The notes under the pieces are model-generated. The model saw only the letters and a list, made by a program, of their open reading frames with translations. It searched no databases and was not told the origin of the DNA. Shown here piece after piece: positions 42,818-51,890 of a DNA stretch of 64,000 bases. The position numbers and the translations under genes were made by a program. Source of the DNA: Sporosarcina luteola (lineage in GTDB: Bacteria; Bacillota; Bacilli; Bacillales_A; Planococcaceae). Every line of letters begins with the position of its first letter. Positions within the stretch are counted from its first letter, which is position 1. The DNA lies in contig NZ_JAMBOK010000001.1 of the NCBI RefSeq assembly GCF_023715585.1, forward strand, positions 682,001 through 746,000, written 5' to 3'.

Positions 42818-43030
42818 TCACATCAAAAATATGATATCGAATGAATAATACATCGCCAATAACATGACCGCTGTCGAAAGAACGTTTTTAAATACAGTTG
42901 GCACACGTATAAAACTAAGTATTAGGTAAGGAACTGCATACGCGACCGCTATAATTAATATCAATATTAGCAATTGACCAGCAATGTTATTTAATACATC
43001 TTTCGCTATTTGTGGAATCATATTGTCCAT
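42818..43030 (-). CDS. 70-residue membrane protein
   Basis: Two hydrophobic segments (LLILILIIAVAYAVPYLILS, then VLSTAVMLLAMYYSFDIIFL) follow a short N-terminal amphipathic stretch. CAGGGGGTG precedes the ATG. No family recognised. Short similar sequences (ATTCGCCAgAAAaTGnGAAAA) stand at both ends, at about 42786 and 43052. Confidence 0.6.
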   Translation of the reverse strand: MDNMIPQIAKDVLNNIAGQLLILILIIAVAYAVPYLILSFIRVPTVFKNVLSTAVMLLAMYYSFDIIFLM

Positions 43031-43145
43031 GGTACACCCCCTGTTGACCTAATTCGCCAGAAAATGCGAAAATCCTCCTTTAAATTATACAAAAGAAGGA
43101 TATTTTCTAGTCATGTGGAATTAATAATGCAAGGAGGTGTATCAT

Positions 43146-43334
43146 ATGGCTACTTATATCGTAAATACGGGACCTGAAAAAGAAGTCCATAGAACAGCGT
43201 ATACTAAACCAGCATGCAATATCCATTTAATTAGTCCGTACAATCGATTAGACACGGATGCAGACTATACTGTTCTTTATCCATCAATTTATGATGGTTG
43301 CAAGCACTGCTACGAATCAAAACACAGAAAGTAA
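43146..43334 (+). CDS. 62-residue Cys/His-containing small protein
   Basis: The ATG at 43146, 8 nt after AAGGAGG, gives MATYIVNTGPEKEVHRTAYT, then KPACNIHLISPYNRLDTDAD and a C-terminal DGCKHCYESKHRK with CxxC. It may bind zinc. Similar small proteins occur in Bacillales and phages as hypotheticals; function unknown. Confidence 0.6.
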   Translation: MATYIVNTGPEKEVHRTAYTKPACNIHLISPYNRLDTDADYTVLYPSIYDGCKHCYESKHRK

Positions 43335-43382
43335 TGTGAACAGAGGAGGTTGCCCCCTCCTCTTAAATCAAGTCCATCCTAT

Positions 43383-43784
43383 TTATAAAGGTATACTGTT
43401 CTCTTCGTGCCATTCTTTACATTCAAGTTCTGTTACACAACCGCTTTTCATCATTATTGTCCAAGCTCCGCCACTCCTACCATCAGCATAATAATATGGT
43501 ATTGGCTTATACCCTAACTCTTTAACTAATTCAACGCTATCCTCCGATATCAAGGCATGTGGTGGTTCTCGAAAACTTTTCCATTTTCCAAAATCATTCT
43601 CCCACTCAATAATCTCTCCTGCTTTGCCATGTCCACAGCAACTTGCCAGAGTTACTACACCTCTATCATTTAACATTTGTACTTCTATTGATATACATGC
43701 ATCAACAACGACCTGTTTTTTGTTTTGATCTGGATTAATCACGTTGACCAACTTATAAGTCCCGTGTAAACACATTAAAGTCAC
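43383..43784 (-). CDS. Conserved hypothetical protein with paired cysteines
   Basis: A 133-residue protein. MCLHGTYKLVNVINPDQNK is the likely start (ATG three codons into the open frame), followed by VDACISIEVQMLNDRGVVTL, ASCCGHGKAGEI and an ending with SGCVTELECKEWHE. Conserved Cys and His (CLHG, CCGHG) suggest a metal site. Known to me only as a family of uncharacterised Bacillales proteins. Confidence 0.65.
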   Translation of the reverse strand: MTLMCLHGTYKLVNVINPDQNKKQVVVDACISIEVQMLNDRGVVTLASCCGHGKAGEIIEWENDFGKWKSFREPPHALISEDSVELVKELGYKPIPYYYADGRSGGAWTIMMKSGCVTELECKEWHEENSIPL

Positions 43785-43870
43785 CTCGTTACAGAGTATG
43801 GCCTATGTTATCTTGAATATTACAAAAACGAGACTGCAAAGAGTAGTTCCCCTGTTAATAGATACAAAAA

Positions 43871-43913
43871 AGGACAACAGTGACACAGCGAATGCTGTAA
43901 TCAAGGTTGTCCT
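43871..43913 (-). terminator. Terminator of the PIN-domain gene
   Basis: AGGACAAC and GTTGTCCT form the base stem, with CAGC/GCTG inside; the minus-strand copy is followed by TTTTTTG. Confidence 0.65.
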
Positions 43914-43931
43914 CCAGTTGGCTGGGGGGTA

Positions 43932-44978
43932 TTATGAAAAATCCACTTCTACATCTTCCAGGTACTCAACACTTTTTTCTTTGATATTATAAATCGCCGT
44001 GCAATTGAAATTCAAATCATCTTCTGTTGTATTTGATTGTATAAATTCTTCGTCGCCTGGTTCATAAACCGGATTCCTCATTTCAACTGCATACTCAACG
44101 GTGCCGATAAATGAGATAGGGATATAAAAATAATCCTCTGATTCAAGAACTTCTTTATCTAGATTTATCTCTATATCACCTATATCTTTCAAGCAGTAAT
44201 CAGTGCCCCACCCTTCATAAAAGTCCTCAGTAAAATGGTGGTCGGAATAAAATGAATCTAGGGAACTAATTATTGCGGAATCCGTTTCTTTCTCATTTGA
44301 AATATAAGTAGATACATTTGCTAATATTTCATCAGCTTCTTGAAAATCAAAATGATGAACGGATAAATATCTCAATTCTACCAACAGTTCATTCAAATTG
44401 TTAAGATACTTAATTCTTCCGTATAAGTCATCGAAATCCTCATGAAATCTTCGGATTCCCTGATCATCTGTAACTGCAAAATCATTATGATTAGTAGAGA
44501 CGAAATAAATCAGCTCTTCGGGGCACTTTATTGCATAATCATAAACAGTTTCCCATATCAGAGCATCTTTAAATTCTAATTTGTTCTCGCGGAAAGGCAT
44601 TTTTTTAGAATAATACCTATCAAATACTTTCTTGTAGCATTCTAGAGACGGAGTCACTGTATAAAACAACCATTCAATATTTGTTTTATAGGATGCCGAA
44701 AGAGTTGAAATTCCATCTTCATAATCAGTGTTTTTAGGATCTAGATCTACTATTTTCCCAAGTTCTTTCTGAAACATTCCGTAAGTTTCGAAGGCCTTCT
44801 TTAATTTTTTTGAGTAGTTATCAATGACTTCATAAAGGTTCATTTCAGTAATTAATAATTTAAATTGCTCTTCTGTATTTAGTTTTTCATGCGTAGTAAA
44901 CAAATCATTAAACTTTTGTCCTTCCATTTTGAAATCGCTCATAAATATATTGGTATCCAGAAAAACAGCAATCGTCAA
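43932..44978 (-). CDS. PIN-domain (DUF4935-like) nuclease
   Basis: A 348-residue protein. The PIN motif is at the N-terminus (IAVFLDTNIFMSDFK), followed by LLITEMNLYEVIDNY, EFKDALIWETVYDYAIKC and LIYFVSTNHNDFAV, giving the acidic residues of the active site. The C-terminal 170 residues are of unknown fold. It starts with TTG, overlapping the end of a 30-codon frame by 4 bp. DUF4935 proteins are RNase-like toxins or defence components; no antitoxin is recognised beside it. Confidence 0.78.
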   Translation of the reverse strand: MTIAVFLDTNIFMSDFKMEGQKFNDLFTTHEKLNTEEQFKLLITEMNLYEVIDNYSKKLKKAFETYGMFQKELGKIVDLDPKNTDYEDGISTLSASYKTNIEWLFYTVTPSLECYKKVFDRYYSKKMPFRENKLEFKDALIWETVYDYAIKCPEELIYFVSTNHNDFAVTDDQGIRRFHEDFDDLYGRIKYLNNLNELLVELRYLSVHHFDFQEADEILANVSTYISNEKETDSAIISSLDSFYSDHHFTEDFYEGWGTDYCLKDIGDIEINLDKEVLESEDYFYIPISFIGTVEYAVEMRNPVYEPGDEEFIQSNTTEDDLNFNCTAIYNIKEKSVEYLEDVEVDFS

Positions 44979-45067
44979 AACTCTTCCCCTTCTTTCTTCC
45001 GCATACGCTTCACTTTCCCTTGGTGCGTCACAATCTTATACACACCGTATTCTGGTAATTTTCTCAC
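44975..45067 (-). CDS. 30-residue basic protein coupled to the PIN gene
   Basis: A GTG at 45067 with AGGAGGAGAAGG upstream reads MRKLPEYGVYKIVTHQGKVK, then RMRKKEGEEF, and its TGA overlaps the TTG start of the PIN gene (TTTGACG). The strong ribosome site contrasts with the weak one of the PIN gene, so it may act as a coupling leader or be a small partner. Confidence 0.45.
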   Translation of the reverse strand: MRKLPEYGVYKIVTHQGKVKRMRKKEGEEF

Positions 45068-45393
45068 CTTTGCCTTCTCCTCCTAAATTACCACAACCAA
45101 AGTATATACACAGTTATATTGTATCGGCATTTAACAATCTTTGGAAGTCTATTTACAATCTTAATATGAAGGCCCTCGATGCTGCAATGTAATTGGCTGG
45201 AACAAAAGGGACACCCCTGGCCTTTTTAGGCTCCCGAGCAAACCACCCTCCAATTTTCTAGAAGAAGCATTTCATTAATTGCTTTTTTCAGTGTATAAAA
45301 TATTACACAAGGGTGAAAACCTAACTTTATAGTTAAGTTCGTAAAGGTACAGCTTTACATACCGATCACTTAAAATGAAATTCATGTCAGGAA

Positions 45394-45579
45394 GTGGTTC
45401 GTAAATATGTAGTATCACTTTTAGAACGTTCACTCGTTTATTTGCGACATCCCGAACGAAATTGTGTGCACTTTAAAAAACATAACACACTTGAACACTA
45501 CACTCATATTGTTAAGGAGCTTGATACGAAATGTGCTAGCCAGACAGTACAGTTATATGAGGACATGGCTATTAGTTGA
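45394..45579 (+). CDS. Possible gene fragment
   Basis: A frame of 61 codons from a GTG (KYVVSLLERSLVYLRHPERN, then HFKKHNTLEHYTHIVKEL). It looks protein-like but has no good ribosome site and matches nothing I know; probably a remnant. The rest of the gap 45068-45633 shows no feature I can support. Confidence 0.3.
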   Translation: MVRKYVVSLLERSLVYLRHPERNCVHFKKHNTLEHYTHIVKELDTKCASQTVQLYEDMAIS

Positions 45580-45633
45580 ATGAGTAAAATGATTTCAGTT
45601 TCTATCATGCCTGAACATATTCTCAATAAACAA

Positions 45634-45683
45634 ATAATGACCGCTAACGCTGTTACATCAACGTTTACGGTCATTATTTTCAT
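45634..45683. terminator. Strong hairpin terminator
   Basis: AATAATGACCG and TAACG pair with CGTT and ACGGTCATTATT, with T-rich ends on both strands. It separates the island from the tRNA gene. Confidence 0.7.
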
Positions 45684-45714
45684 TTCTTATTATATTCAAT
45701 TTTCATCTAAAAAA

Positions 45715-45787
45715 CGTCCCAGGCAGGAATCGAACCTGCGACCCTCAGCTTAGGAGGCTGATGCTCTATCCCCTGAGCTACTGAGAC
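45715..45787 (-). tRNA. tRNA-Arg (anticodon CCU)
   Basis: On the minus strand: acceptor GTCTCAG pairs with CTGGGAC, D-arm AGCTCAGGGGATAGAGC, anticodon stem TCAGC/GCTGA with loop CTCCTAA (anticodon CCT), and T-arm GCAGG-TTCGATT-CCTGC. 73 nt without an encoded CCA. The accessory stretch begins near here, and tRNA-Arg genes are frequent integration sites, but I found no integrase or repeat of the tRNA end. Confidence 0.95.
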
Positions 45788-45936
45788 AAATAATAATACC
45801 TTTCTATTATAAAGAGTAAAACAGCTGAGGGCAATACATTTGTCTTTCAAATTCTATTTCATCGTATGACAAAGTGTTTTATACACATATTAGGGTATAA
45901 AAGAAATGGATTATTTAACTGAGGAGGTTTTGACTT

Positions 45937-46785
45937 ATGGATAGAAGTTCTTCTACCGAAAGATTTCAACCAATGACATCGGTGATGAGTGGACAAGGAG
46001 TCGAAGTGGCTCCAGATCTATACTGTTATACGATTCAAATCGTCAACGTCGTCTTTTATGGATTTGCCGGCGAAGGAAATGATTGGGTTCTAATTGACGC
46101 CGGAATGCCGAAATCAGCTGAAAAGATAAAGGAAGAAGCGGAGAAGAGATTCGGTAAAAATAATCCACCCAAAGCAATCATCCTGACTCATGCACATTTC
46201 GATCATATCGGAGGTTTGATCGATTTACTGGAAATTTGGGATGTACCTGTATATGCGCATGAGTTGGAGCTTCCTTATCTTACTGGGCAAAAGAATTACC
46301 CCGAACCTGACACGACTGTAGAGGGAGGAATGGTTGCAAAGTTATCATTCATGTTTCCTCATGAAAGTATAGACATCGGGTCAAGGGCACATGAGTTGTC
46401 AAATGATCATACAGTTCCCTTCATGCCTGATTGGAAGTGGATCCATACGCCAGGGCATACTGAGGGGCATATATCTTTATTCCGTAATGAAGATCATGCC
46501 ATGATTGCCGGAGATGCTTTCGTTACAGTTAAACAGGATGAAATCTATAAAGTGTTTACACAAGAAAAGGAAATTGGCGGCCCGCCCCGCTATTTGACTC
46601 CTGATTGGGAAACAGCAGAACAGTCTGTCGAAATTTTAGCTGCGTTACGGCCGAACATTGCCATTACGGGTCATGGAGTCCCTGTTGAAGGACAATGGCT
46701 ACATGATAATTTAGATCGTTTGGCGTCGGAGTTTGAAACGATTGCAGTGCCGGATCATGGGAAGTACGTCGACGGTTCCAAGTAA
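45937..46785 (+). CDS. Metallo-beta-lactamase-fold hydrolase
   Basis: A 282-residue protein with the MBL zinc motif ILTHAHFDHIGG, further ligands in HTPGHTEGHISLF and MIAGDAFV, and a closing ITGHG. GAGGAGG precedes the ATG. It belongs to the broad glyoxalase II-like hydrolases; the substrate cannot be told. Confidence 0.88.
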   Translation: MDRSSSTERFQPMTSVMSGQGVEVAPDLYCYTIQIVNVVFYGFAGEGNDWVLIDAGMPKSAEKIKEEAEKRFGKNNPPKAIILTHAHFDHIGGLIDLLEIWDVPVYAHELELPYLTGQKNYPEPDTTVEGGMVAKLSFMFPHESIDIGSRAHELSNDHTVPFMPDWKWIHTPGHTEGHISLFRNEDHAMIAGDAFVTVKQDEIYKVFTQEKEIGGPPRYLTPDWETAEQSVEILAALRPNIAITGHGVPVEGQWLHDNLDRLASEFETIAVPDHGKYVDGSK

Positions 46786-46885
46786 CTTCTGATGTCATTG
46801 ATCCCACTTTAACTTATTAGTTCCTTGTCATATTTACAGACATAACAGGCAAGCTAAGGAATAGATGAGTGAGGAGGTCACGGCA

Positions 46886-47065
46886 TTGGACAGAGTCGAA
46901 CGACGAATTACGAAACGGAACGAAATCGAAATGCATAAAAAGAAGTATGCGGGAAGATTCCATGAGTTCGCCACGCTGGGCGATTACAAAGAAGCGATGG
47001 TCGATGCTTATAGGAAGTCGAAACGAGAGCAAACAGAAGAAGATCAATCAACGACGAACCAATAA
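46886..47065 (+). CDS. Hypothetical small charged protein
   Basis: The TTG at 46886 lies 8 nt after GAGGAGG and gives 59 residues: MDRVERRITKRNEIEMHKKK, then YAGRFHEFATLGDYKEAMVD, then a basic tail. An in-frame ATG at 46865 has no good ribosome site. Helical and strongly charged. Function unknown. Confidence 0.6.
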   Translation: MDRVERRITKRNEIEMHKKKYAGRFHEFATLGDYKEAMVDAYRKSKREQTEEDQSTTNQ

Positions 47066-47110
47066 AAAAGACGTCTCTCTGTCGCAAATGACAAAGAGAC
47101 GTCTTTTTTC
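47066..47110. terminator. Bidirectional terminator
   Basis: AAAAAAGACGTCTCT and AGAGACGTCTTTTTT form a long stem between the convergent 46886 and 47115 genes; it serves both. Confidence 0.88.
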
Positions 47111-47114
47111 ATTT

Positions 47115-47753
47115 TCAAAATAATGCTGGAGCTGTCAATCCAATAATAACGAGCAAGATGACAACAAGGATGATAATTGGCAGGAAGACCGCCAATGCGG
47201 CTTTCCACGCTGAAAATCGATGAACTTCAGCGATTGCCGCTATAAGGACGATCAACGACCAAATTCCTAGAATGGAGTTGGCGATTAATGAAATCATTGA
47301 CCACCCTAACTGTCCAAATGAGAATTCATAATCACTTGTGAAATTGCCTTGCCCTAAAATAAGCAGGTCAGGTATCCAAATAAGGCCTCCAATGACAATA
47401 ATAATGCTGGAAACTGTAAATGCCCTCCGTGATTCCTCAAATGTTCCCAATCCACCTAGCATCATTGATAAAGCATGGTAGATAGCTGATGCGATATAAA
47501 GGCCAATCACGCCTATGACCGGTCCAGCAAGCAATGCCACTAATAGAACGGCTGCCATATTCCAATTCTTAAATAAATCATTGCCCGTTGCTTGATCGAG
47601 GAAGTGTATAATTCCCGTAAGTGCAGCAATCATAAGAACAAAACTTCCGGTTTTATACTCCAAAACATATTGAACTGTCTTTCTCGGGTGAAGCCATACT
47701 GAAGTCCACGGGTTCAGTTGTAAACCTGAAGCTTCATTTTCATTATTCTGCAT
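47115..47753 (-). CDS. YIP1-family membrane protein
   Basis: A 212-residue protein with NPWTSVWLHPRKTVQYVLE at the N-terminus, the usual opening of bacterial YIP1-family proteins, and five TM helices after it (for example AAVLLVALLAGPVIGVIGLY, then LAVFLPIIILVVILLVIIG). The start is the ATG at 47753 with GGGGGTG upstream. No partner gene nearby; function unknown. Confidence 0.75.
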   Translation of the reverse strand: MQNNENEASGLQLNPWTSVWLHPRKTVQYVLEYKTGSFVLMIAALTGIIHFLDQATGNDLFKNWNMAAVLLVALLAGPVIGVIGLYIASAIYHALSMMLGGLGTFEESRRAFTVSSIIIVIGGLIWIPDLLILGQGNFTSDYEFSFGQLGWSMISLIANSILGIWSLIVLIAAIAEVHRFSAWKAALAVFLPIIILVVILLVIIGLTAPALF

Positions 47754-47848
47754 AGTCACCCCCACTCTCTATTACTCTTTTTCTGATCTCTACACATACA
47801 TACGTATGGGAATTGATTTCGTTTCAAAGAATAATAGAGAAACGGATT

Positions 47849-48328
47849 TCATTCATTTAATCCTTTTCCCATCCCTTTCAGGAAATTCATGCCGTATTTC
47901 ACTGCTTGATTGATATGAGGATCGTTGAGTGCTGTCATAACCTGCAAAATGGATACTTTATCTCCATTCCCTTTATACAGCTCGGCTTCTTCAATCCCTT
48001 TTGCGATGCTATCCTTCAATTTTGCGGTGACTTCTGGGTTAATCGTTGTCAAAAGCCCCGTTGCATTCAGTAGATTATTAATTAGATTAGTCATCGGCTC
48101 TCGTGATGCTTGTGTCACAGCAATGCCCGCAATCTCATCTCTTGCTTTTACCATAGCGGTTAATGCATCCAACACACCAGCGTCGTCCAATTCGGCAGTG
48201 ATTTGAATGATTTTGTTCAATGATTGTTGCTGTTCCGAAATGAGGGATTGCAGTTCTGACAATTTCTGTTGCTGCTGCTCCTCAGGAGTAAGTTCTATTC
48301 TTTTAATTGAAGTAATCGGCGCTGCCAT
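47849..48328 (-). CDS. DUF1641 protein, formate dehydrogenase-associated (YrhD-like)
   Basis: A 159-residue protein. The start is the ATG at 48328 with AAAGGGTG upstream; the longer frame runs into fdhF. Residues 15-75 form a helical Gln-rich segment, followed by the DUF1641 core (ALNDPHINQAVKYGMNFLKG). In Bacillus the same pair, FdhF-like YrhE and YrhD, is adjacent, as here with a 5-bp gap. It is probably an accessory subunit for the formate dehydrogenase. Confidence 0.82.
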   Translation of the reverse strand: MAAPITSIKRIELTPEEQQQQKLSELQSLISEQQQSLNKIIQITAELDDAGVLDALTAMVKARDEIAGIAVTQASREPMTNLINNLLNATGLLTTINPEVTAKLKDSIAKGIEEAELYKGNGDKVSILQVMTALNDPHINQAVKYGMNFLKGMGKGLNE

Positions 48329-48333
48329 TAGGA

Positions 48334-51270
48334 TCACCCTTTCTCCACTTGATCTGTCAGATGCTCGTAACCAGGTCTCGCCCATTTCCGTTCAACTTCG
48401 ATTCCATCTTGAGGATGTCGTTTCTTATTTCGGTGGTTGCTTGCCGGCAACGGATTTTCGCCTTCCGTCCGTAATACTTCCATGCGGACTTTTGCTTGTT
48501 TGAAAGCCGGTGTATTCGTCCTTTGATCAACCGCAGTTCCCGTAAGGAAGTTTATCGCCGATTCTTTTTCAACCGAGTTCATTGGAAGGAACAATTCATT
48601 CCCTTTCACCCTGTCGGTCACTAAGGCAGGCAGACGGAGCGCTCCATACGGTGACACAAGTCTTACTAACGAACCGCTGAGCACGCCCCGCTCCTTCGCA
48701 AGTTCCGGAGATACCTCCACGAAGATTTCAGGCACTTTTGATTGAATTCCAGCAGATTTATTCGTCAAGTTTCCTTCATGGAAATGTTCGAGCATCCTGC
48801 CGTTATTGATGTGCAAATCAAATTCAGCATCATAATGGACAGGCTCCACCCAATCCGATAAGGCAAACCGAGCTTTTCCATCCGGGAAATTGAAGCCGTC
48901 GACATAGAGCAATGGCGTGCTCTCACCTTCCAGACTCCCCCACAAAAAGCTGTCCCAGTTTTCCATATTGCTGTAATCGGCTTTGCTGAACAACGGTGAA
49001 AGACTGGCCATTTCAGCGAAGATTTCACTAGGATGTGTAAACTTCCAATCAGCCCCGAGCCTTGTTGCGATTTCCTGGACAATCCACCAATCCGCCTTCG
49101 CATCCCCTAATTCCGGCAATGCTTTATACAATCGCTGAACTCTCCTTTCCGTGTTCGTAAATGTCCCGTCCTTCTCCAAGGAAGGAACCGCCGGAAGAAT
49201 TACATCAGCATATCTCGCAGTCCTCGAGAAGAAGATATCTTGGACTACAAGGAAATCGAGTTTGGATAAGACGTCATGTACATGATTTGCATTGGAATCG
49301 ACAAGCGCCATATCTTCACCGACGATATACATCGCTTTCATGATGCCTTCATCAACTGCATGCAACATTTGGATATTATCCAGTCCAGGCTTATTGCCAA
49401 TTTCAACTCCATATGCGCGCTCGAATTTTTCACGTGCTGCAGTATCTGTTACGTGCTGATAGCCTGGCAGCCATCCTGGAAGAGTACCCATATCGCAAGC
49501 ACCTTGAACGTTGTTATGTCCGCGGAGAGGATATGCGCCTGCGCCCGGTCTGCGATAATTCCCGGTAGCGAGAAGCAAGTTGGAAATTGCTGCGGAAGTG
49601 TCCGACCCGCCAGTATTTTGAGTCACTCCCATCCCCCATAAAATACATGTACCATCTGCATCTCGAATCATTTCAGCCGTCCGGATCAGCATTTCTTTCG
49701 GCACACCAGTCACATGTTCGGCAAAATCAAGCGAATATGTCTTCAATACATCTTTGAACTCTTCAAAATGGTGGACATTTTCCCGAATGAAGGTTGAATC
49801 ATGCCAACCCTTGTCGATCATATATTTCGTCACAGCCATCAGCCATACTTGGTCGGTCCCCTGCTTCGGGCTGATGAAAATGTCAGATCGCTCCGCCATT
49901 TCATGCTTGCGCAAATCAGCTACGATCAATTTCTGACCGTGCAGTTTATGAGCACGTTTGACACGCGTCGCGAGAACGGGGTGTCCTTCAGCAGGATTCG
50001 CTCCAACGATGATCACTAGACCCGCCTTTGCTATGTCTTTGATTGTTCCTGCGTCGCCACCCATTCCAACTGTCCTGAATAACCCATCTGTCGCTGGCGA
50101 TTGACAGTAACGTGAACAGTTGTCGACGTTATTCGTCTTGAACACTTGCCTTGCAAGCTTTTGAATCAAATAGTTCTCTTCATTGGTGATTTTTGAAGAG
50201 GATATGACACCAACACTATCTTCTCCATATTCCTTATGGATGGTTCCCAAACGTTCCGCCACCAGGTCCAAGGCTTCCTTCCAGGTGGCTTCGACGAATG
50301 AATCCCCTTTCCGGATCAGCGGAGTCGTCAATCGTTCTTCGCTGTTGACGAAATCCCAGCCGAACTTTCCTTTGACACAAGTCGAGATTGCATTGACAGG
50401 TGCGTCCGAAACAGGCTGGATCTTCAGGATTTTTCTATCCTTCGTCCATACTTCAAATGAGCAGCCCACTCCACAGAAAGTACAAACTGTTTTTGTTTTC
50501 TTCGTTCTTGTATCACGCATCGCCGCCTCTGCATCCGAAATCGCCATGATGCCGCTATATCCAGGCTCAACGTCTTTCACGAGATCAATCATCGGAGTTA
50601 GAATCTCTTCTTTCATCCCAGTCATGAATCCGGCTTCCCCAAGCATTGACTTCTCCATCAATGCATTACACGGGCAAACAGTGACGCAATGGCCGCAGCC
50701 GACGCAAGAAGAATCATTAATCTTCGCGCCGCCATCCCAAAGGACAATCGGCCGATCTCTTTCCCAGTCCATACTGATAGTTTCATTCACTTGCAGGTTT
50801 TGACATGCTTCTACACACTGGCCGCAAGCGATGCATTGGTTCGGATCATAGCGATAAAATGGATGCGTGAAATCCACACTATCCTGTGTGCATTTGGGTT
50901 CGTAAGGGTATTTTTGTTCCTCGATCCCCATCATGTCAACCGTGTTATGGATTTTACAGTTGCCATTGTTGTTATCACAGACCGTACAATATAACAAGTG
51001 GTTTTCAAGGATCCGATCCATTGCTTCCGTTTGCGCTTCCTTTGCGCGCACAGAGTTCAATTGGACATCCATGCCAAGTTCGGCTTTTGTTGAACAAGCA
51101 CGGACAAGACGTCCATTTACTTCAACGATACATGTATCGCACGTTTCAATCGGGTCCACTTCGGGCAAATAGCAGATCTGAGGATGCTCAATCTGCTGTT
51201 CATTGACCACTTGTAATATTGTCATACCTTCTCTGAACGGAGATGCCTTTCCATTAATTTTGATTGACAT
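48334..51270 (-). CDS. NAD-type formate dehydrogenase, large Mo/W subunit (YrhE/FdhF)
   Basis: A 978-residue enzyme. The N-terminal 2Fe-2S domain has EVDPIETCDTCIVEVNGR, then a His/Cys 4Fe-4S site (HLLYCTVCDNNNGNC), two 4Fe-4S motifs (CIACGQCVEACQN, CVGCGHCVTVCPC) and the molybdopterin domain with its own cluster (CTFCGVGCSFEVW ... CVKGKFGW). The metal-binding residue is cysteine, in CSRYCQSPATDGL, not selenocysteine. Start ATG at 51270 with AAAGGAGG. It oxidises formate to CO2 and passes electrons through the clusters to an electron acceptor. FdhD for its sulfuration is encoded divergently. Confidence 0.92.
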   Translation of the reverse strand: MSIKINGKASPFREGMTILQVVNEQQIEHPQICYLPEVDPIETCDTCIVEVNGRLVRACSTKAELGMDVQLNSVRAKEAQTEAMDRILENHLLYCTVCDNNNGNCKIHNTVDMMGIEEQKYPYEPKCTQDSVDFTHPFYRYDPNQCIACGQCVEACQNLQVNETISMDWERDRPIVLWDGGAKINDSSCVGCGHCVTVCPCNALMEKSMLGEAGFMTGMKEEILTPMIDLVKDVEPGYSGIMAISDAEAAMRDTRTKKTKTVCTFCGVGCSFEVWTKDRKILKIQPVSDAPVNAISTCVKGKFGWDFVNSEERLTTPLIRKGDSFVEATWKEALDLVAERLGTIHKEYGEDSVGVISSSKITNEENYLIQKLARQVFKTNNVDNCSRYCQSPATDGLFRTVGMGGDAGTIKDIAKAGLVIIVGANPAEGHPVLATRVKRAHKLHGQKLIVADLRKHEMAERSDIFISPKQGTDQVWLMAVTKYMIDKGWHDSTFIRENVHHFEEFKDVLKTYSLDFAEHVTGVPKEMLIRTAEMIRDADGTCILWGMGVTQNTGGSDTSAAISNLLLATGNYRRPGAGAYPLRGHNNVQGACDMGTLPGWLPGYQHVTDTAAREKFERAYGVEIGNKPGLDNIQMLHAVDEGIMKAMYIVGEDMALVDSNANHVHDVLSKLDFLVVQDIFFSRTARYADVILPAVPSLEKDGTFTNTERRVQRLYKALPELGDAKADWWIVQEIATRLGADWKFTHPSEIFAEMASLSPLFSKADYSNMENWDSFLWGSLEGESTPLLYVDGFNFPDGKARFALSDWVEPVHYDAEFDLHINNGRMLEHFHEGNLTNKSAGIQSKVPEIFVEVSPELAKERGVLSGSLVRLVSPYGALRLPALVTDRVKGNELFLPMNSVEKESAINFLTGTAVDQRTNTPAFKQAKVRMEVLRTEGENPLPASNHRNKKRHPQDGIEVERKWARPGYEHLTDQVEKG

Positions 51271-51296
51271 AAAAATGCCTCCTTTGAAATAAAAAA

Positions 51297-51344
51297 CCAC
51301 CATAGACAAATACACCTGCTAATAGGTGTGCTTGTCTATGGTGG
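51297..51344 (-). promoter_or_regulatory. Terminator-like hairpin in the fdhF leader
   Basis: On the transcript, CCACCATAGACAA and ACACCT pair with AGGTGT and TTGTCTATGGTGG, directly followed by TTTTTTATTT and then the fdhF ribosome site. A full intrinsic terminator between promoter and gene implies attenuation or a riboswitch; the 100 nt before it would hold the sensor. Confidence 0.65.
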
Positions 51345-51445
51345 AATAGTCCAGTAGCAGAGCTTGCTAAATAACCAATCCAAATGTAAAGTAATTGAAT
51401 AATAACACCGGTGCAGTTTCATACCCCGATATCATTCTTACTAGT

Positions 51446-51474
51446 ATTATAGATTATAAGCAATTATTATACAA
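51446..51474 (-). promoter_or_regulatory. Likely fdhF promoter
   Basis: On the minus strand TTGTAT, 17 bp, TATAAT. It would start a leader of about 165 nt before the fdhF ATG, which includes the terminator hairpin. Confidence 0.55.
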
Positions 51475-51529
51475 TGGCTTTTACAGGTTATTGAAAGATA
51501 ATTCGTATTTTTCAAAAGGAGTGTTACTA

Positions 51530-51877
51530 GTGTCAAAAAAAGTCCATGAATTCAACGATATTATCAGAAAGCTGAGAAAAGACCTTTTCGGCAAGGGCCC
51601 AGAAAGGATTACCACTATATTTGTCGACAATATGGCAATCTCGACACTTTACGGGAATTTGACACCTACGGAAAAATTCATTGCAGGTACAAATGACGGC
51701 AAAGAAATGGTCCATATGGCCAGGACAAGAATGATTCAAGAAGTATATGACGTCTCACCCCCAGAAGGTCTTGAGGAGGTAGTTGGCGCTAAATTCGTCC
51801 ATCTCTTTTCAGACATCAAATTAGAGGATGACATTGCTGTTTCTGTATTCTTGTTCGACAGGACTATTGACCAATGA
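51530..51877 (+). CDS. DUF2294 protein
   Basis: A 115-residue protein starting from GTG at 51530 (AAAAGGAG upstream): VSKKVHEFNDIIRKLRKDLF, then GKGPERITTIFVDNMAISTL, then ARTRMIQEVYDVSP. This is the DUF2294 pattern, often found with formate dehydrogenase genes in Bacillales. It lies 13 bp before fdhD, so the two form an operon divergent from fdhF. Function unknown. Confidence 0.8.
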   Translation: MSKKVHEFNDIIRKLRKDLFGKGPERITTIFVDNMAISTLYGNLTPTEKFIAGTNDGKEMVHMARTRMIQEVYDVSPPEGLEEVVGAKFVHLFSDIKLEDDIAVSVFLFDRTIDQ

Positions 51878-51890
51878 GAGGAGAACCGTT

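Noticed and set aside
45715-45787. tRNA-Arg as an island attachment site
   Set aside because: No duplicated tRNA end and no integrase were found nearby.
48334-51270. Selenocysteine-containing formate dehydrogenase
   Set aside because: The active-site position is an ordinary Cys codon in CSRYCQSPATDGL and the frame has no internal TGA.
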